Assembly (NCBI GenBank): GCA_958433005.1
Contig: CAUAWV010000003.1
Location: forward strand, 1-64,000
Reading direction: 5' to 3'
Source: an uncultured Collinsella sp.
GTDB lineage: Bacteria > Actinomycetota > Coriobacteriia > Coriobacteriales > Coriobacteriaceae
DNA length: 64,000 bases
Within the stretch, counting starts at the first letter, position 1. Each line of letters opens with the position of its first letter. The notes below the pieces were generated by a model, which made no database searches, had not been told where the DNA came from, and saw only the letters and a list, made by a program, of their open reading frames with translations. Shown here one piece after another: positions 9,201 through 17,384 of the stretch. Both the position numbers and the translations under genes were made by a program.

Positions 9201-9932
9201 TACTTTATGTTCCCAGGCGAGCTGCCGCTTACCGAGGAGGCCACGGCACGCCTGACCGCGCTTTCCGAGTTCCAGGACCTGGGCAGCGGCATGCGCATCG
9301 CCATGCGCGACCTGGAGATCCGCGGCGCCGGTTCGCTTATGGGTGCCGAACAGCACGGTAACCTGTCGAGCGTGGGCTTCGACCTGTTTACGCAGATGCT
9401 GGGACAGGCCGTGGCCGAGGCGCGCGGCGATGACGATGCCGGCGTGGAGGCGGCGAGCGTGGGCATCAACCTGCCGGCCGATTACTTCTTGTCCGAGGAG
9501 TACATGCCGGCGGTGGATCAGCGCGTGCTCGTGTACCGCAAACTTGCGGCGGCCGAGGACCTGGAGAGCATCGATGAGGTGCAGGAGGAGACCGAGGCCG
9601 CGCACGGTGAGCTGCCGTTGGCGGGGCTCAACCTGTTCAACCGCGCGCGCATCCGTATCCGCGGCGAGCGCCTGGGACTCGAGAGCGTCACACTCAGTGG
9701 CGGCCGCATCACGTTTTTGGGCGTCGACGTGCCCAAGAAGGTGGCTTTTGAACTAAAGACCCGCTATGGCGCGGTGAACTTTCCCAAGAGTCGCAAGCTC
9801 TCCGTGCCCTACAAGGCGGGCGCCGGCGCGGGCAGCGGCCTGGGTCGCGGCCTCGATGCCAACGACGGCACCGGCCCGGTGGCGGCTGCGCTCATGCTGC
9901 TGCAGCAGCTGGGCGCGAGCGACGATGACTAA
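6300..9932 (+). CDS. mfd: Transcription-repair coupling factor Mfd
   Basis: The 1210-residue translocase removes stalled RNA polymerase at lesions and recruits UvrA. The order is UvrB-like N-terminal modules (about 1-350), the RNA polymerase-interacting CarD-like domain near residues 530-600 (FKPGDYVVHATHGIALF), the helicase domain with Walker A CGDVGFGKTE (about residue 683) and DEEQ box VIIDEEQRFGV (about 784), the RecG-like motif LYQLKGRVGRS, and the C-terminal TRCF domain. Length is close to the family norm. The ATG at 6300 has GGAGGAAC just upstream; the frame opens at 6273 without a site. About 80 residues of Ala-rich sequence (near 440-510) separate the UvrB-like part from the CarD-like domain. 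Confidence 0.97.
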   Translation: MLIHRIAAQLYTAEALQTVEAGLDSGEDVTLAVSQSGRTLMAAAQFARRPRPTVYIVSGEDAADRAARSLAAYVGLAHVCRFPERKDYPWREQAPDDAVVAQRCEALGRIVRGDNCIMVASARALLRCVPPVESRYWESTTFAVGEEIPFDEVPQRLVGMGYTNAGAADAPGLFRVHGDTVEVFPAQEKAPVRIEFFGDEIDRIRRMVSSTGQTIGNEDSIEIFPCRELALTDEAVHNMHVALYRASQDDSKLAALLEMVDARIVTPELDRFLPVMYGQTVSPLSHVSGKALVVLSEPRSLFDDCLRAYEDIEARAGEAGVDRLDGLYVRAQQLDFGSQQRLNYVSLIRAGGAVTAELKIEQPAIAGSDNRFMTRIQEVVGKRYACVFAIPDRGARESMELTFGDEGITFEESLTAAPENAGAIGDRVRVATADSADRAARQEAHAAIRERKADALNARSLEAGAAQAAAGAAVPTISHGRVTFVDAALPQGVVVPDANLAVFSIADLNARMDANRARSRRKVDITQITFPFKPGDYVVHATHGIALFSEIARQEVGGKERDYFLLEYADGDKLYVPLEQVDRITRYVGPDGDKPRLTRLNTADWTRATNKARKNAKKLAFDLVDLYTRRSSITGIACPPDTPEQIEMEESFPYDETRDQLEAIADIKADMEAPKPMDRLLCGDVGFGKTEVALRAAFKCVDSGRQVMVLCPTTILAQQHYETFFERFAPFGLEVEVLSRFRTPAQQKRALKAFAEGTIDVLIGTHRLLSADVNPKNLGMVIIDEEQRFGVQHKEQLKNLREQIDVLTLSATPIPRTMQMATSGVRDMSLITTPPTGRRPVIVHVGEYDPDVVSAAIRLEVGRGGQVYYVSNRVKTIDDAVARVHEAAPEARVGVAHGKMSPREVEDVMIEFATKKIDVLIATTIVESGIDNATANTLIIEDSQRLGLAQLYQLKGRVGRSATQAYAYFMFPGELPLTEEATARLTALSEFQDLGSGMRIAMRDLEIRGAGSLMGAEQHGNLSSVGFDLFTQMLGQAVAEARGDDDAGVEAASVGINLPADYFLSEEYMPAVDQRVLVYRKLAAAEDLESIDEVQEETEAAHGELPLAGLNLFNRARIRIRGERLGLESVTLSGGRITFLGVDVPKKVAFELKTRYGAVNFPKSRKLSVPYKAGAGAGSGLGRGLDANDGTGPVAAALMLLQQLGASDDD

Positions 9933-9988
9933 CGGGTCGACGCTGCAAACGCCCCATTTGGGCAATCTGGTTCCATCGAAAGGAAAGC

Positions 9989-10852
9989 ATGTTCGGGTAC
10001 ATCTATAAGAAAGACGCCGCTGCTATCGCGGTTATCCTTGCCCTCTGCCTGGGCGTGGGCAGTTTCTTCGATTATCAGATTTCGAGCGCGCTGTTCAACA
10101 TCGGCAGCATGTACGGTCGCTTTGTCGAGGCGGCCGGCGAGCTACCGTTTGAGCTGACGGCGAGCATCGCGGGCGTTATGCTCGTGCGAGCGGTGCGCCC
10201 CGATTCCAAGGCAAGCAAGTGGCTCGCCGCGCTGGGCATTCTCATCAACGTGGGCCTGCTCGGCTACGAGATTGTCGGATCGCAGCGTGTCGGCGGCAAA
10301 CTCATCGCGTTTCAGCTGGTGCTGACGTTTGTGCTGGTCATCGCTGCCAACCTTATCGCCTACCGCCTCACACGCGACACCGATCCCGACGAGCTCACGC
10401 GCTGGGCGTTGATGGTGCTTGCCGTGTGGGTCGCTCAGGCCATTATCCTCAACGTGATCGTCAAGCCGCTGTGGTCGCGCCCGCGCATGCGCGTGATCGA
10501 GGTCACGCCGGGGCTCAATTTTCAACCGTGGTGGGTAATCGGCAATCCCGATAAGTGGAGCTATATTGCCGCCGGCGTGATCAAGGACGGCTTTAAGTCG
10601 TTCGCGAGCGGGCACACCGCGCACGCGGCGATCGGCCTTATGCTCGCCGGGCTTCCCGCGGCGGCCTTTAAGGAAAGGCCGTCGCGCCGCCGCGTGGTCT
10701 TTTGGGCTGCCGCTGTGGTTGCGGCGCTCGTCGCTTTTGGCCGCATCGTGATCGGAGCGCACTTTTTGAGTGACGTGAGCTGCGGCTTTGCCCTGGTGCT
10801 GGCACTTGAGTGCCTTGCCGCGCGCATTGCCTATCCCAACGGCGTACAATAG
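9989..10852 (+). CDS. PAP2-family membrane phosphatase
   Basis: The 287-residue protein has about six to seven membrane segments and the three PAP2 motifs: KPLWSRPRMR (K-X6-R type), SFASGHTAHA (SGH) and GRIVIGAHFLSDV (R-X5-H-X3-D). Such enzymes dephosphorylate undecaprenyl pyrophosphate, phosphatidate or related lipid phosphates at the membrane. The particular substrate cannot be decided. The ATG has GAAAGGAAAG upstream. The upstream gap with mfd holds a short piece related to the intergenic repeat family (CGACGCTGCAAACGCCCC). Confidence 0.85.
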   Translation: MFGYIYKKDAAAIAVILALCLGVGSFFDYQISSALFNIGSMYGRFVEAAGELPFELTASIAGVMLVRAVRPDSKASKWLAALGILINVGLLGYEIVGSQRVGGKLIAFQLVLTFVLVIAANLIAYRLTRDTDPDELTRWALMVLAVWVAQAIILNVIVKPLWSRPRMRVIEVTPGLNFQPWWVIGNPDKWSYIAAGVIKDGFKSFASGHTAHAAIGLMLAGLPAAAFKERPSRRRVVFWAAAVVAALVAFGRIVIGAHFLSDVSCGFALVLALECLAARIAYPNGVQ

Positions 10853-10897
10853 CCCCGTTTGAATCATCTGGCCGATACCCGGTAAGAGAGGATTGTC

Positions 10898-11923
10898 ATG
10901 CTCGCGTTTAACAACGACTATTCCCACGGCGCCCATCCGGCGGTGCTGCAGGCGCTCGTCGACACCAATATGGAGCCGCAGCCCGGCTACGGCACCGATG
11001 CGCACACCGAGCGTGCCAAGCACCTTATTCGCGAGGCCTGTCAGGCCCCCGATGCCGACGTGTTTTTTCTGGTGGGCGGCACGCAGGCCAACGCGACGGT
11101 GATCGACATGCTGCTTGCGCCCTACGAGGGCGTCGTTGCTGCTGAGACTGGTCACGTCGCCTGCCACGAGGCGGGCGCCATCGAGTTTGGCGGCCACAAG
11201 GTGCTCACCATCCCCGGCTACGAGGGCAAGATGCACGCCGAGGACCTCGAGAACTATATCCAGGTGTTCTACGAAAACGAGAGCTACGAGCACACGGTGT
11301 TCCCGGGCGCCGTGTACGTGAGCCTATCGACCGAGTACGGCACGCTGTACTCCAAGGCCGAGCTCGCGGCAATTCATGCGGTGTGCCAGAAGCGCGAGAT
11401 TCCGCTGTTTGTGGATGGCGCCCGACTGGCCTATGCGCTGGCAGCCGACGAGTGCGACCTCACTCTGCCCGAGCTGGCACAGCTGTGCGACGTGTTCTAC
11501 ATCGGCGGCACCAAGTGCGGCGCTCTGTGCGGCGAGGCCGTGGTGTTTTGCGGCATGCACGCTCCGGCGCATCCCATTCCGCGCATTAAGCAGCACGGTG
11601 CGTTGCTGGCCAAGGGCCGCCTGACGGGCGTGCAGTTCGAGGCTCTTTTTACCGATGACCTGTATTATGAGATTGGTCGCCAGGCGATTGAGACCGCTCA
11701 GGCGCTGCGTCGCGTGCTGCACGAACGCGGCTACCAGTTCTTCTTGGAGACGCCCACAAACCAGCAGTTTGTGATTCTGCCCAACGAGGACATGGCGCGC
11801 ATTCGCGAGCATGCCGCGATCGAGTATTGGGAAAAGTACGACGAGACCCACACCGTGGTGCGCTTTTGCACCAGCTGGGCCACGACGCAGGAGGACATCG
11901 ACGCGCTGGCGGCTGTCCTGTAG
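10898..11923 (+). CDS. Threonine aldolase/beta-eliminating lyase family enzyme
   Basis: The 341-residue protein is a fold-type I PLP enzyme. The internal aldimine Lys lies in YIGGTKCGALCGEAVVF, preceded by FVDGARLAYAL, whose Asp binds the PLP pyridine nitrogen; the N-terminal NNDYSHGAHP and GGTQANATVI motifs match low-specificity threonine aldolases. It would cleave threonine or allo-threonine to glycine and acetaldehyde. The ATG has AGAGAGGA upstream. It lies 45 bases after the PAP2 gene and may be cotranscribed, with a terminator right after. Confidence 0.88.
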   Translation: MLAFNNDYSHGAHPAVLQALVDTNMEPQPGYGTDAHTERAKHLIREACQAPDADVFFLVGGTQANATVIDMLLAPYEGVVAAETGHVACHEAGAIEFGGHKVLTIPGYEGKMHAEDLENYIQVFYENESYEHTVFPGAVYVSLSTEYGTLYSKAELAAIHAVCQKREIPLFVDGARLAYALAADECDLTLPELAQLCDVFYIGGTKCGALCGEAVVFCGMHAPAHPIPRIKQHGALLAKGRLTGVQFEALFTDDLYYEIGRQAIETAQALRRVLHERGYQFFLETPTNQQFVILPNEDMARIREHAAIEYWEKYDETHTVVRFCTSWATTQEDIDALAAVL

Positions 11924-11941
11924 CTTGATGTAATGACGAGG

Positions 11942-11985
11942 GGCCGCCCTACGCCTGGGTTTGGCGCAGGGCGGCCTTTGCTTTT
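11942..11985 (+). terminator. Terminator after the aldolase gene
   Basis: Arms GGCCGCCCT (11942-11950) and AGGGCGGCC (11968-11976) are followed by TTTGCTTTT. The structure starts about 19 bases after the lyase stop codon. Confidence 0.8.
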
Positions 11986-12001
11986 GTGGGGGAGGGGCTG
12001 T

Positions 12002-12604
12002 ATGCCCGAGATGTCCGAGCCGACGATTCGCCTGGCGACGCCCGATGATGCGCCGGCGCTGCTTGCCATCTATGAGCCGTATGTACGCGAGACGGCGATA
12101 ACCTGCGAATACGAGGTGCCGAGCGTTGAGGAGTTCGCCGGGCGCATCGAGCGTACACTCAAGCGCTATCCGTATCTGGTGATGGAGTTGGACGGGCGTC
12201 CAGTGGGCTATGCCTATGTGAGCGCGCTTAACAGCCGCGAGGCCTATGACTGGTCGGTCGAGACGTCGATCTATCTGGCGCGCGACGTGCGCCACGGCGG
12301 GCTGGGCCGCAGGCTGCACGACGCGCTCAAGCAATGCTTGGTCGCGATGGGCATCACCAGCATGTGCGCGCTCATCGCCGTGCCGCACGATAAGGACGAC
12401 GAGTATCTGACGCACAACAGCCAGGATTTCCATGCCCATATGGGATATCGCCTGGTGGGCGCCTTCGATCGCTGCGCCCAAAAGTTCGGTCGCTGGTACG
12501 ACATGTGCTGGATGGAGCTGGTCCTGGCCGAGCGCACGCCCAACCAACCCAAACCAACCTGGTTTCCCGCACTTGTCGTCCAAGGTTTCAAACCTACCAT
12601 ATAG
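12002..12604 (+). CDS. GNAT-family N-acetyltransferase (phosphinothricin acetyltransferase-like)
   Basis: The 200-residue acetyltransferase begins with IRLATPDDAPALLAIYEPYV, typical of the Pat/YncA subgroup, and has the acetyl-CoA pyrophosphate loop region VRHGGLGRRLHDAL. The tail FHAHMGYRLVGAFDRCAQK and FGRWYDMCWMEL are also typical of that subgroup, which acetylates amino acids or analogues. The substrate is unknown. The ATG at 12002 follows GGGGGAGGGG; the frame opens at 11933 but would pass through the preceding terminator. A weak hairpin built from AAACCT and AGGTTT overlaps the stop codon region. Confidence 0.87.
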   Translation: MPEMSEPTIRLATPDDAPALLAIYEPYVRETAITCEYEVPSVEEFAGRIERTLKRYPYLVMELDGRPVGYAYVSALNSREAYDWSVETSIYLARDVRHGGLGRRLHDALKQCLVAMGITSMCALIAVPHDKDDEYLTHNSQDFHAHMGYRLVGAFDRCAQKFGRWYDMCWMELVLAERTPNQPKPTWFPALVVQGFKPTI

Positions 12605-12704
12605 GGACAGGTTTTTGGCTGTCTTGCGGTATCAAATCGCCGCAAGAAGTGCAGCGTTCGTACGCTATTTTGACCTGAATCGTCCCTTCGGGACGCCTTG
12701 CGAG

Positions 12705-12827
12705 CTAAGTGAGTAGACTTTTTGGCGCAAAGCGAGCACAAAGCGTATCTGTTTTAGTAAAACCGCAGGTCACGGAGGCGGCTGTTTTGGGTGTGCTCGG
12801 CAGGTCGCGAAAAGTCTACTCACTTAG
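12705..12827. repeat. 123-bp palindromic dispersed element, copy 1
   Basis: The element begins CTAAGTGAGTAGACTTTT and ends with its reverse complement AAAAGTCTACTCACTTAG, with a second inner inverted pair (CGAGCACA and TGTGCTCG) and the motif AAAACCGCAGGTC in the middle. A second copy lies at 21086-21209 with the same layout. It carries no gene and no obvious target duplication. The whole gap 12605-12978 holds only this element, a small CGTCCC-TTC-GGGACG hairpin and another AAAACCGCAGGT motif near 12930. Confidence 0.85.
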
Positions 12828-12978
12828 GTTTACGGTGCTGGATATTCTGAGCAGGAACAGTTGAGCTTGGACGGCGCGTATTGCCAGGCGATGCCGGCAC
12901 TTGCGCCATGCTGGCTTGAGATTTAATAAAAACCGCAGGTAAAACGTTTATTAGGTACATTTTGCCTCGTTTGGTGCG

Positions 12979-13701
12979 CTAGCCGATGGGCTCGGTGTAT
13001 TTGGCGCGGTCGGTGCGTTGGATACGCTTGGAGACATGGAGCGGGCGGCCGTCGGTGTCGTAGACGTAGTCGGTGATCAAGATCAACGCCTGCCCACGCT
13101 CAACGTTGAGCAAAAACGCCTCGTTTTGTGAGGCATAGCACACCTCAAAGGTCTTATGTCCCTGTGCCGGCGCGCGATGGAATTCTTGGCGCAGCGTGGC
13201 GTAGAGCGAACCGTTGATATCGCGATCGATGAGTGCCTCAAAGCTCGGCGGTAGATAGGTGGTTTCCAGGCACAGTGGCGCATCGTCCAGATAACGCAGG
13301 CGGACAAGTTTGACGAGCTTGCTGCCCACGGCGGCATCGAAGAACTTGGCCACGTTGCCCGTTGCCTTGGCAAAGCCCGAGTCCACCGTGCGCGTGGTGG
13401 GCTTCATGCCCTGGCCCTGGACCTGTGCCGTGTAGCTCGAAAACACCAGGTTGTTCTCGTGGAGCGCTGGCGTTTCGGCCACAAAGGCGCCGCGCCCGCG
13501 CTCGGTACGAATCAGGCCCTCGTCAACTAACACCTTAAGCGCGTGGCGCACGGTGCTGCGCGAAAGCCCCGATTCGTCCATGAGTTCCATCTCGGACGGC
13601 AGCTTGTCTCCGCGTGCGTAGATGCCGGCGGCGATGCGGTCACGCAGCGTACCCGCCAGACGCTCGTATTGGGCCAAGTTCTTTTTCGACGAAGTGCTCA
13701 T
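12979..13701 (-). CDS. GntR/UTRA (HutC subfamily) transcriptional regulator
   Basis: The 240-residue regulator has an N-terminal winged helix (about residues 10-75; GDKLPSEMEL, LSRSTVRHAL, GRGAFVAET) and a UTRA ligand domain (about 90-235). Regulators of this subfamily commonly bind a phosphorylated sugar derivative and lose DNA affinity. It is transcribed divergently from the SIS gene at 13907, with repeated candidate operators in the 205-base gap, so it very likely represses that gene and itself. The ligand is inferred to be the phosphorylated Amadori substrate of the neighbouring deglycase. Confidence 0.9.
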   Translation of the reverse strand: MSTSSKKNLAQYERLAGTLRDRIAAGIYARGDKLPSEMELMDESGLSRSTVRHALKVLVDEGLIRTERGRGAFVAETPALHENNLVFSSYTAQVQGQGMKPTTRTVDSGFAKATGNVAKFFDAAVGSKLVKLVRLRYLDDAPLCLETTYLPPSFEALIDRDINGSLYATLRQEFHRAPAQGHKTFEVCYASQNEAFLLNVERGQALILITDYVYDTDGRPLHVSKRIQRTDRAKYTEPIG

Positions 13702-13711
13702 GCGAACAATC

Positions 13712-13868
13712 TGTATCTAACCTGTATGCTTACTGAACCAAGCATGTATCCAACATGACAACAAAACCGCTGATAATGGATTGCCGAAAACTTTACCAGC
13801 AAAATATCTAAGACAAATATAGCATACAACTAGTCGACATAACCAAAACATGTATGTAACTTGTATGC
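13712..13868. promoter_or_regulatory. Divergent control region with repeated operators
   Basis: Two 18-base copies TGTATCTAACCTGTATGC (13712-13729) and TGTATGTAACTTGTATGC (13851-13868) differ at two positions. Between them are a related palindrome CATGTATCCAACATG near 13743 and a half site GCATACAA (13822-13829). The arrangement between a GntR gene and its likely target fits a cooperative operator set. The assignment to this regulator is inference from position. Confidence 0.7.
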
Positions 13869-13906
13869 CATCAAGAGCATCAAACGAGAAGAAAGGCTGA
13901 TGCACG

Positions 13907-14899
13907 ATGACTACTCAGGAACAGGTTAAGGACGTCGTCTCTCAGGTTTTGGCTGACAAGGCAGACAAGGGCGGCATCAAGCGCGTCGTGTGGATTGGCG
14001 CCGGCGGATCCAACGGCGGCAACTATCCTGCCCAGTACTTTATGGAGCACGAGGCCACGCAGGTCGTGAGCTCCAGCTACACCAGCAACGAGTTCGTGCA
14101 CGCCACCCCGGCCTACGTCAACGAGAACACCCTGGCCGTCGTCGTGTCCATGCGCGGCACCAAGGAGACCATCGTCGCCGCCCAGGTCGCCAAGGACCAC
14201 GGCGCCAGCACCATCGCCATCTATGTTGACGAGTCTGGCCTCACCGAAGTCTGCGACTACAAGATCCAGTACGACAGCCTTGCCATCGACGAGTCCTGCA
14301 TGGGCCGCACCAACTCCGCCGTCGTGACCATGATCGCCATGGAGCTCACGCAGCAGATCGAGGGCTATGCCGAGTACGAGACCGCTATGGCCGCCTTCGA
14401 CCTGGTCGATCCCATCTATCGCAAGGCCGTCGAGTACACCCGTCCGCTCGCAGCCAAGTGGGCCGAGCAGAACGCCGACAAGCCCTGCATCAACGTTATG
14501 GCTCAGGGCCCGCTCTTTGGTGCCGCCTACGTCTTTAGCATCTGCAACGTGCAGGAGATGCTGCAGATCGACTCCTGCACCATCAACACCTGCGACTTCT
14601 TCCACGGCCCCTTCGAGATCCTGGACAAGCGCACCTCGCTGTTCCAGCTCATCAGCGTCGGCCGCAGCCGCTGCAACGACGAGCGCGGCATCCGTTTCGT
14701 CAACCAGCACGGTGGCGATCGCGTCTATCAGCTCGACGCCAAGGAGCTTGGCCTCAACGACATCAAGGACAGCGTGAGCGAATACTTCAACCACCTGATC
14801 TTTGCCCCGATCCTCAACAACGTCTACATGCGTGCGCTCTCCGCCGTCACCCACAAGGATTACATGACGCGCCGTTACATGTGGAAGCTGGATTACTAA
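13907..14899 (+). CDS. SIS-domain sugar-amine deglycase, FrlB/GfrF-like (copy A)
   Basis: The 330-residue protein has two SIS (phosphosugar-binding) domains and the C-terminal signature TRRYMWKLDY typical of FrlB-like fructosamine 6-phosphate deglycases. Members split phosphorylated Amadori compounds into hexose 6-phosphate and a free amine or amino acid. The active-site-like segment is CDFFHGPFEI: here D230 stands where the other SIS proteins in the window have Glu, with H233 conserved. It is transcribed alone from a divergent promoter opposite the GntR gene; a long hairpin follows at 14936. Strong codon bias suggests high expression. The exact substrate is unknown. Confidence 0.85.
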   Translation: MTTQEQVKDVVSQVLADKADKGGIKRVVWIGAGGSNGGNYPAQYFMEHEATQVVSSSYTSNEFVHATPAYVNENTLAVVVSMRGTKETIVAAQVAKDHGASTIAIYVDESGLTEVCDYKIQYDSLAIDESCMGRTNSAVVTMIAMELTQQIEGYAEYETAMAAFDLVDPIYRKAVEYTRPLAAKWAEQNADKPCINVMAQGPLFGAAYVFSICNVQEMLQIDSCTINTCDFFHGPFEILDKRTSLFQLISVGRSRCNDERGIRFVNQHGGDRVYQLDAKELGLNDIKDSVSEYFNHLIFAPILNNVYMRALSAVTHKDYMTRRYMWKLDY

Positions 14900-14935
14900 G
14901 GGATAGAGCGGCCTAACAGCCCAATACCCCTCATG

Positions 14936-15002
14936 AGTTGCGGTGGAATAGTTCCTGTTTGGGAGCGTGAAGCCTCTGTTTGAGAACTATTTCACCGCAA
15001 CT
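14936..15002. terminator. Long hairpin after SIS copy A
   Basis: Arms AGTTGCGGTGGAATAGTTC (14936-14954) and GAACTATTTCACCGCAACT (14984-15002) pair with one mismatch over 19 bases. No T run follows, so it may be an RNA-stabilising or repeat element rather than a classical terminator. The motif ACCGCAA recurs in other gaps of the window, for example near 21001. Confidence 0.55.
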
Positions 15003-15102
15003 GCTAGAGCGGCACTTGGGGACGTTCCCTTTCTGCCGGCACCTGCGACACTCCTTGTTTCAAGAGATTTCCCGTTCGCCGATTTGTGTCTTGAAAAATG
15101 TA

Positions 15103-15118
15103 TATAACGACTATAACG
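15103..15118 (+). promoter_or_regulatory. Candidate GntR operator before the EamA gene
   Basis: TATAACGACTATAACG is a direct pair of TATAACG half sites about 40 bases before the start codon. Similar TATAACG or ACGTTATA motifs precede the PTS gene at 16425, the GntR genes at 22459 and 38431, the SIS gene at 37024 and the PTS gene at 40147, suggesting one shared regulatory logic. Confidence 0.5.
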
Positions 15119-15158
15119 TAGTATGAAACATATTGGAAACAATACCGAGGAGGCTGCG

Positions 15159-16241
15159 TTGAAGAGGAGCAATCTGGGCTATGTGCTGGTGCTGATCGCC
15201 GCGCTTATGTGGGGCAGCATCGGAATCTTTGTAAACGGCATCTCGGCCATGGGCGTTACATCTCAGAGCATGGCGGCCTTTCGCCTGTTGTCGGGTGCCG
15301 TCTTAATGGCTCCGGTCTTGGCATTCATGGGTTGCCAGGGAGGTGCTCGTGAGGGAAAGGCATCGGGTCCCCTGGCACTGTTCAAGGCAAGTCCTAAAGA
15401 GCTTGTTCCTTGTGCGCTTCTTGGCATTATCGGCCTCGCCACCGCTAACACGCTTTATTACGAGTGCATGGGCGAGGTGGGCATGTCCACGGCCTCGGTG
15501 CTGCTCTACACCTCGCCGGTGTTTGGCGTCATGCTCGGCCGCGTACTTTATCGCGAGGATGTGACTCCCAACAAGCTCGTTGCCATCGCTTTTAACATCG
15601 GTGGCTGTGTACTTGCAGTGACCGATGGCGACCTTTCCGGTTTTCATTTTTCGGTTTGGGGCGTCACGTCGGGCGTGATTGCGGGCTTTTGTGGCGCGTC
15701 GCTCGCGGTGTTTAGCCGGATCGCAACCAAGACGGTCCACCCGCTGGCTGTCACGTTTTGGGGCCTTGTTTTTGGCGGTGCGGTTATGGCGGCTATCGCG
15801 GCTCCGTGGCCAGATGTCGCCGCGGCAATGTCGCCACAGCTGCTGCTGCTGTTCCTTGGCTTTGGACTCATCCCCACAGCCGTGGCCTATGTCTTATATA
15901 TGCAGGGTCTGTCCATGGGGCTCGAGACGTCGAAAGTTCCCGTCGTAATGTCATTCGAGACAGTCGTCACCGTACTGCTGGGCATTGGTGTCTACGCCGA
16001 GCCCGCCGGCGCGATCAAAGTTCTGGGCATCGTTTTGGTGCTCGCGTCCATCGTGATTATGAACACCGACTTTTCCAAGCTGCGCAACAGTGTGTTTGTC
16101 GGTCATGTCGTTGAGAGCATGACCTTTAAGCCCAACGCGTGGTGGACGGAGAAATCGCAGGACATGGATCTCTTCCGCGAGCGCACCGGCATCGCGCTGG
16201 AGCCCACCGTGCAGGAAAGCCCCTGGTACTTCGTGCGATAG
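15159..16241 (+). CDS. EamA/DMT-superfamily transporter
   Basis: The 360-residue protein has about ten hydrophobic segments in two EamA repeats (about residues 8-145 and 160-300), starting LGYVLVLIAALMWGSIGIF with the usual W-G-S motif, and a roughly 55-residue soluble C-terminal tail. EamA carriers move metabolites, often amino acids, across the membrane. The TTG at 15159 was chosen because GAGGAGG lies five bases upstream; an ATG at 15123 in frame has no site. Placement between the SIS gene and PTS genes of block 1, with an operator-like site in front, suggests a role in the same pathway, perhaps moving the released amine or amino acid. That role is inference. Confidence 0.82.
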   Translation: MKRSNLGYVLVLIAALMWGSIGIFVNGISAMGVTSQSMAAFRLLSGAVLMAPVLAFMGCQGGAREGKASGPLALFKASPKELVPCALLGIIGLATANTLYYECMGEVGMSTASVLLYTSPVFGVMLGRVLYREDVTPNKLVAIAFNIGGCVLAVTDGDLSGFHFSVWGVTSGVIAGFCGASLAVFSRIATKTVHPLAVTFWGLVFGGAVMAAIAAPWPDVAAAMSPQLLLLFLGFGLIPTAVAYVLYMQGLSMGLETSKVPVVMSFETVVTVLLGIGVYAEPAGAIKVLGIVLVLASIVIMNTDFSKLRNSVFVGHVVESMTFKPNAWWTEKSQDMDLFRERTGIALEPTVQESPWYFVR

Positions 16242-16380
16242 GGGATTGCGCACAGGGTCCGACTTGGGGTTATCCCGCCAGTGCCGGCCTGCCCAGCCCC
16301 AACGTTTCAAGTACGTTAAACCCGTCAACGGTCGATTTTCACCCGCGAACGGTCTTTATACTAATTAGCAATATCCGCAA

Positions 16381-16408
16381 CGTATAAGACGTTATAATGA
16401 CCATAACG
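16381..16408 (+). promoter_or_regulatory. Candidate operator before the block 1 PTS operon
   Basis: The stretch contains GACGTTATAATGACCATAAC, with TATAA and ATAACG elements in both orientations, ending 16 bases before the start codon of EIIAB. Its position overlaps or abuts the likely transcription start. It resembles the sites near 15103, 22410 and 38390. Confidence 0.5.
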
Positions 16409-16424
16409 AAAAGGAGGAGGCAAG

Positions 16425-17348
16425 ATGAATCAGATCATTCTCGCATCTCATGGCGGCCTGGCCGCAGGCGCCAAAGACACGCTCGAGATGGTTCTCGGCG
16501 ACGTGTCGAACGTCCACGTCGTGTCGCTTGCTCGTGACGACAAGGAGCCCATCACCAACAAGGTGGACGCCATGATCGCCACGTTCAACGCGGACGACAC
16601 CGTCTATGTGCTGACCGATATGCTCGGCAGCTCGGTCAACAACAGCATGGTCGAGCTTTCCCGCAACGGTGCGGCATTCACGGTGATCAGCGGTTTCAAC
16701 ATTCCGCTGGCACTGACGCTCGCTATGAGCCCCGCCCCCGTCAAGGGTGCCGAGCTCGCGGCCCTCATCAACGAGGCCCGCACCGGTCTGACCAACCCCA
16801 ACGCACCGGTCGAGGCTGCCGCGGCTCCCGCCAAGAAGGCTAAGGCGCCCCGTCACAGCTCCGGTCCCGCCAAGATCGTCCTCGCACGTCTTGACTACCG
16901 TCTGCTGCACGGTCAGGTCGTCTTTACCTGGACCACCAAGGTTCAGGCCGAGCGCATCATCGTCGTCGACAACGCTGCCGCCAACGATGACATCAAGAAG
17001 GGCGCTCTTAAGCTGGCCAAGCCCCAGGGCGTGCGCCTGAACGTCTTCACCGTCGAGCGTGCCCTCGCCAAGATGGACAAGCTTAACACCCTCGGTGAGC
17101 GCGTCATGTTCGTCTTTGGCAACACGGCCGAGATGCTGCAGTTCTGTCAGGGCTACAAGCTCGACGCCATCAACCTGGGCGCCACCGCCAACCACGACGG
17201 TGCCGATCAGGTCGGCGGCAAGGACAGCTCCGTCTTCTTCGACGCCACCCAGAAGGCCGACGTCAACCAGCTGCTCGACATGGGCATCAAGCTCTACGTC
17301 CAGCAGACCCCCACGTATCAGAGCGTCGACATCGACGCCAAGCTGTAA
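16425..17348 (+). CDS. Mannose-family PTS, fused EIIA-EIIB
   Basis: The 307-residue cytoplasmic subunit has EIIA at residues about 1-125 (phosphorylatable H9 in ILASHGG), an Ala/Lys/Pro-rich linker (about 128-148), and EIIB at about 150-307 with the phosphorylatable His in LDYRLLHGQVV (H162). It passes phosphate from HPr to the sugar entering through EIIC/EIID. The start has AAGGAGGAGG immediately upstream. It is first in an operon with EIIC and EIID (36- and 13-base gaps). Together with adjacent SIS deglycases this resembles the gfr-type glucoselysine/fructoselysine PTS, so an Amadori compound is the likely cargo. Confidence 0.92.
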   Translation: MNQIILASHGGLAAGAKDTLEMVLGDVSNVHVVSLARDDKEPITNKVDAMIATFNADDTVYVLTDMLGSSVNNSMVELSRNGAAFTVISGFNIPLALTLAMSPAPVKGAELAALINEARTGLTNPNAPVEAAAAPAKKAKAPRHSSGPAKIVLARLDYRLLHGQVVFTWTTKVQAERIIVVDNAAANDDIKKGALKLAKPQGVRLNVFTVERALAKMDKLNTLGERVMFVFGNTAEMLQFCQGYKLDAINLGATANHDGADQVGGKDSSVFFDATQKADVNQLLDMGIKLYVQQTPTYQSVDIDAKL

Positions 17349-17384
17349 TCAACCAGGCATTTGCCTGACTGAAAGGAGAAGGGT

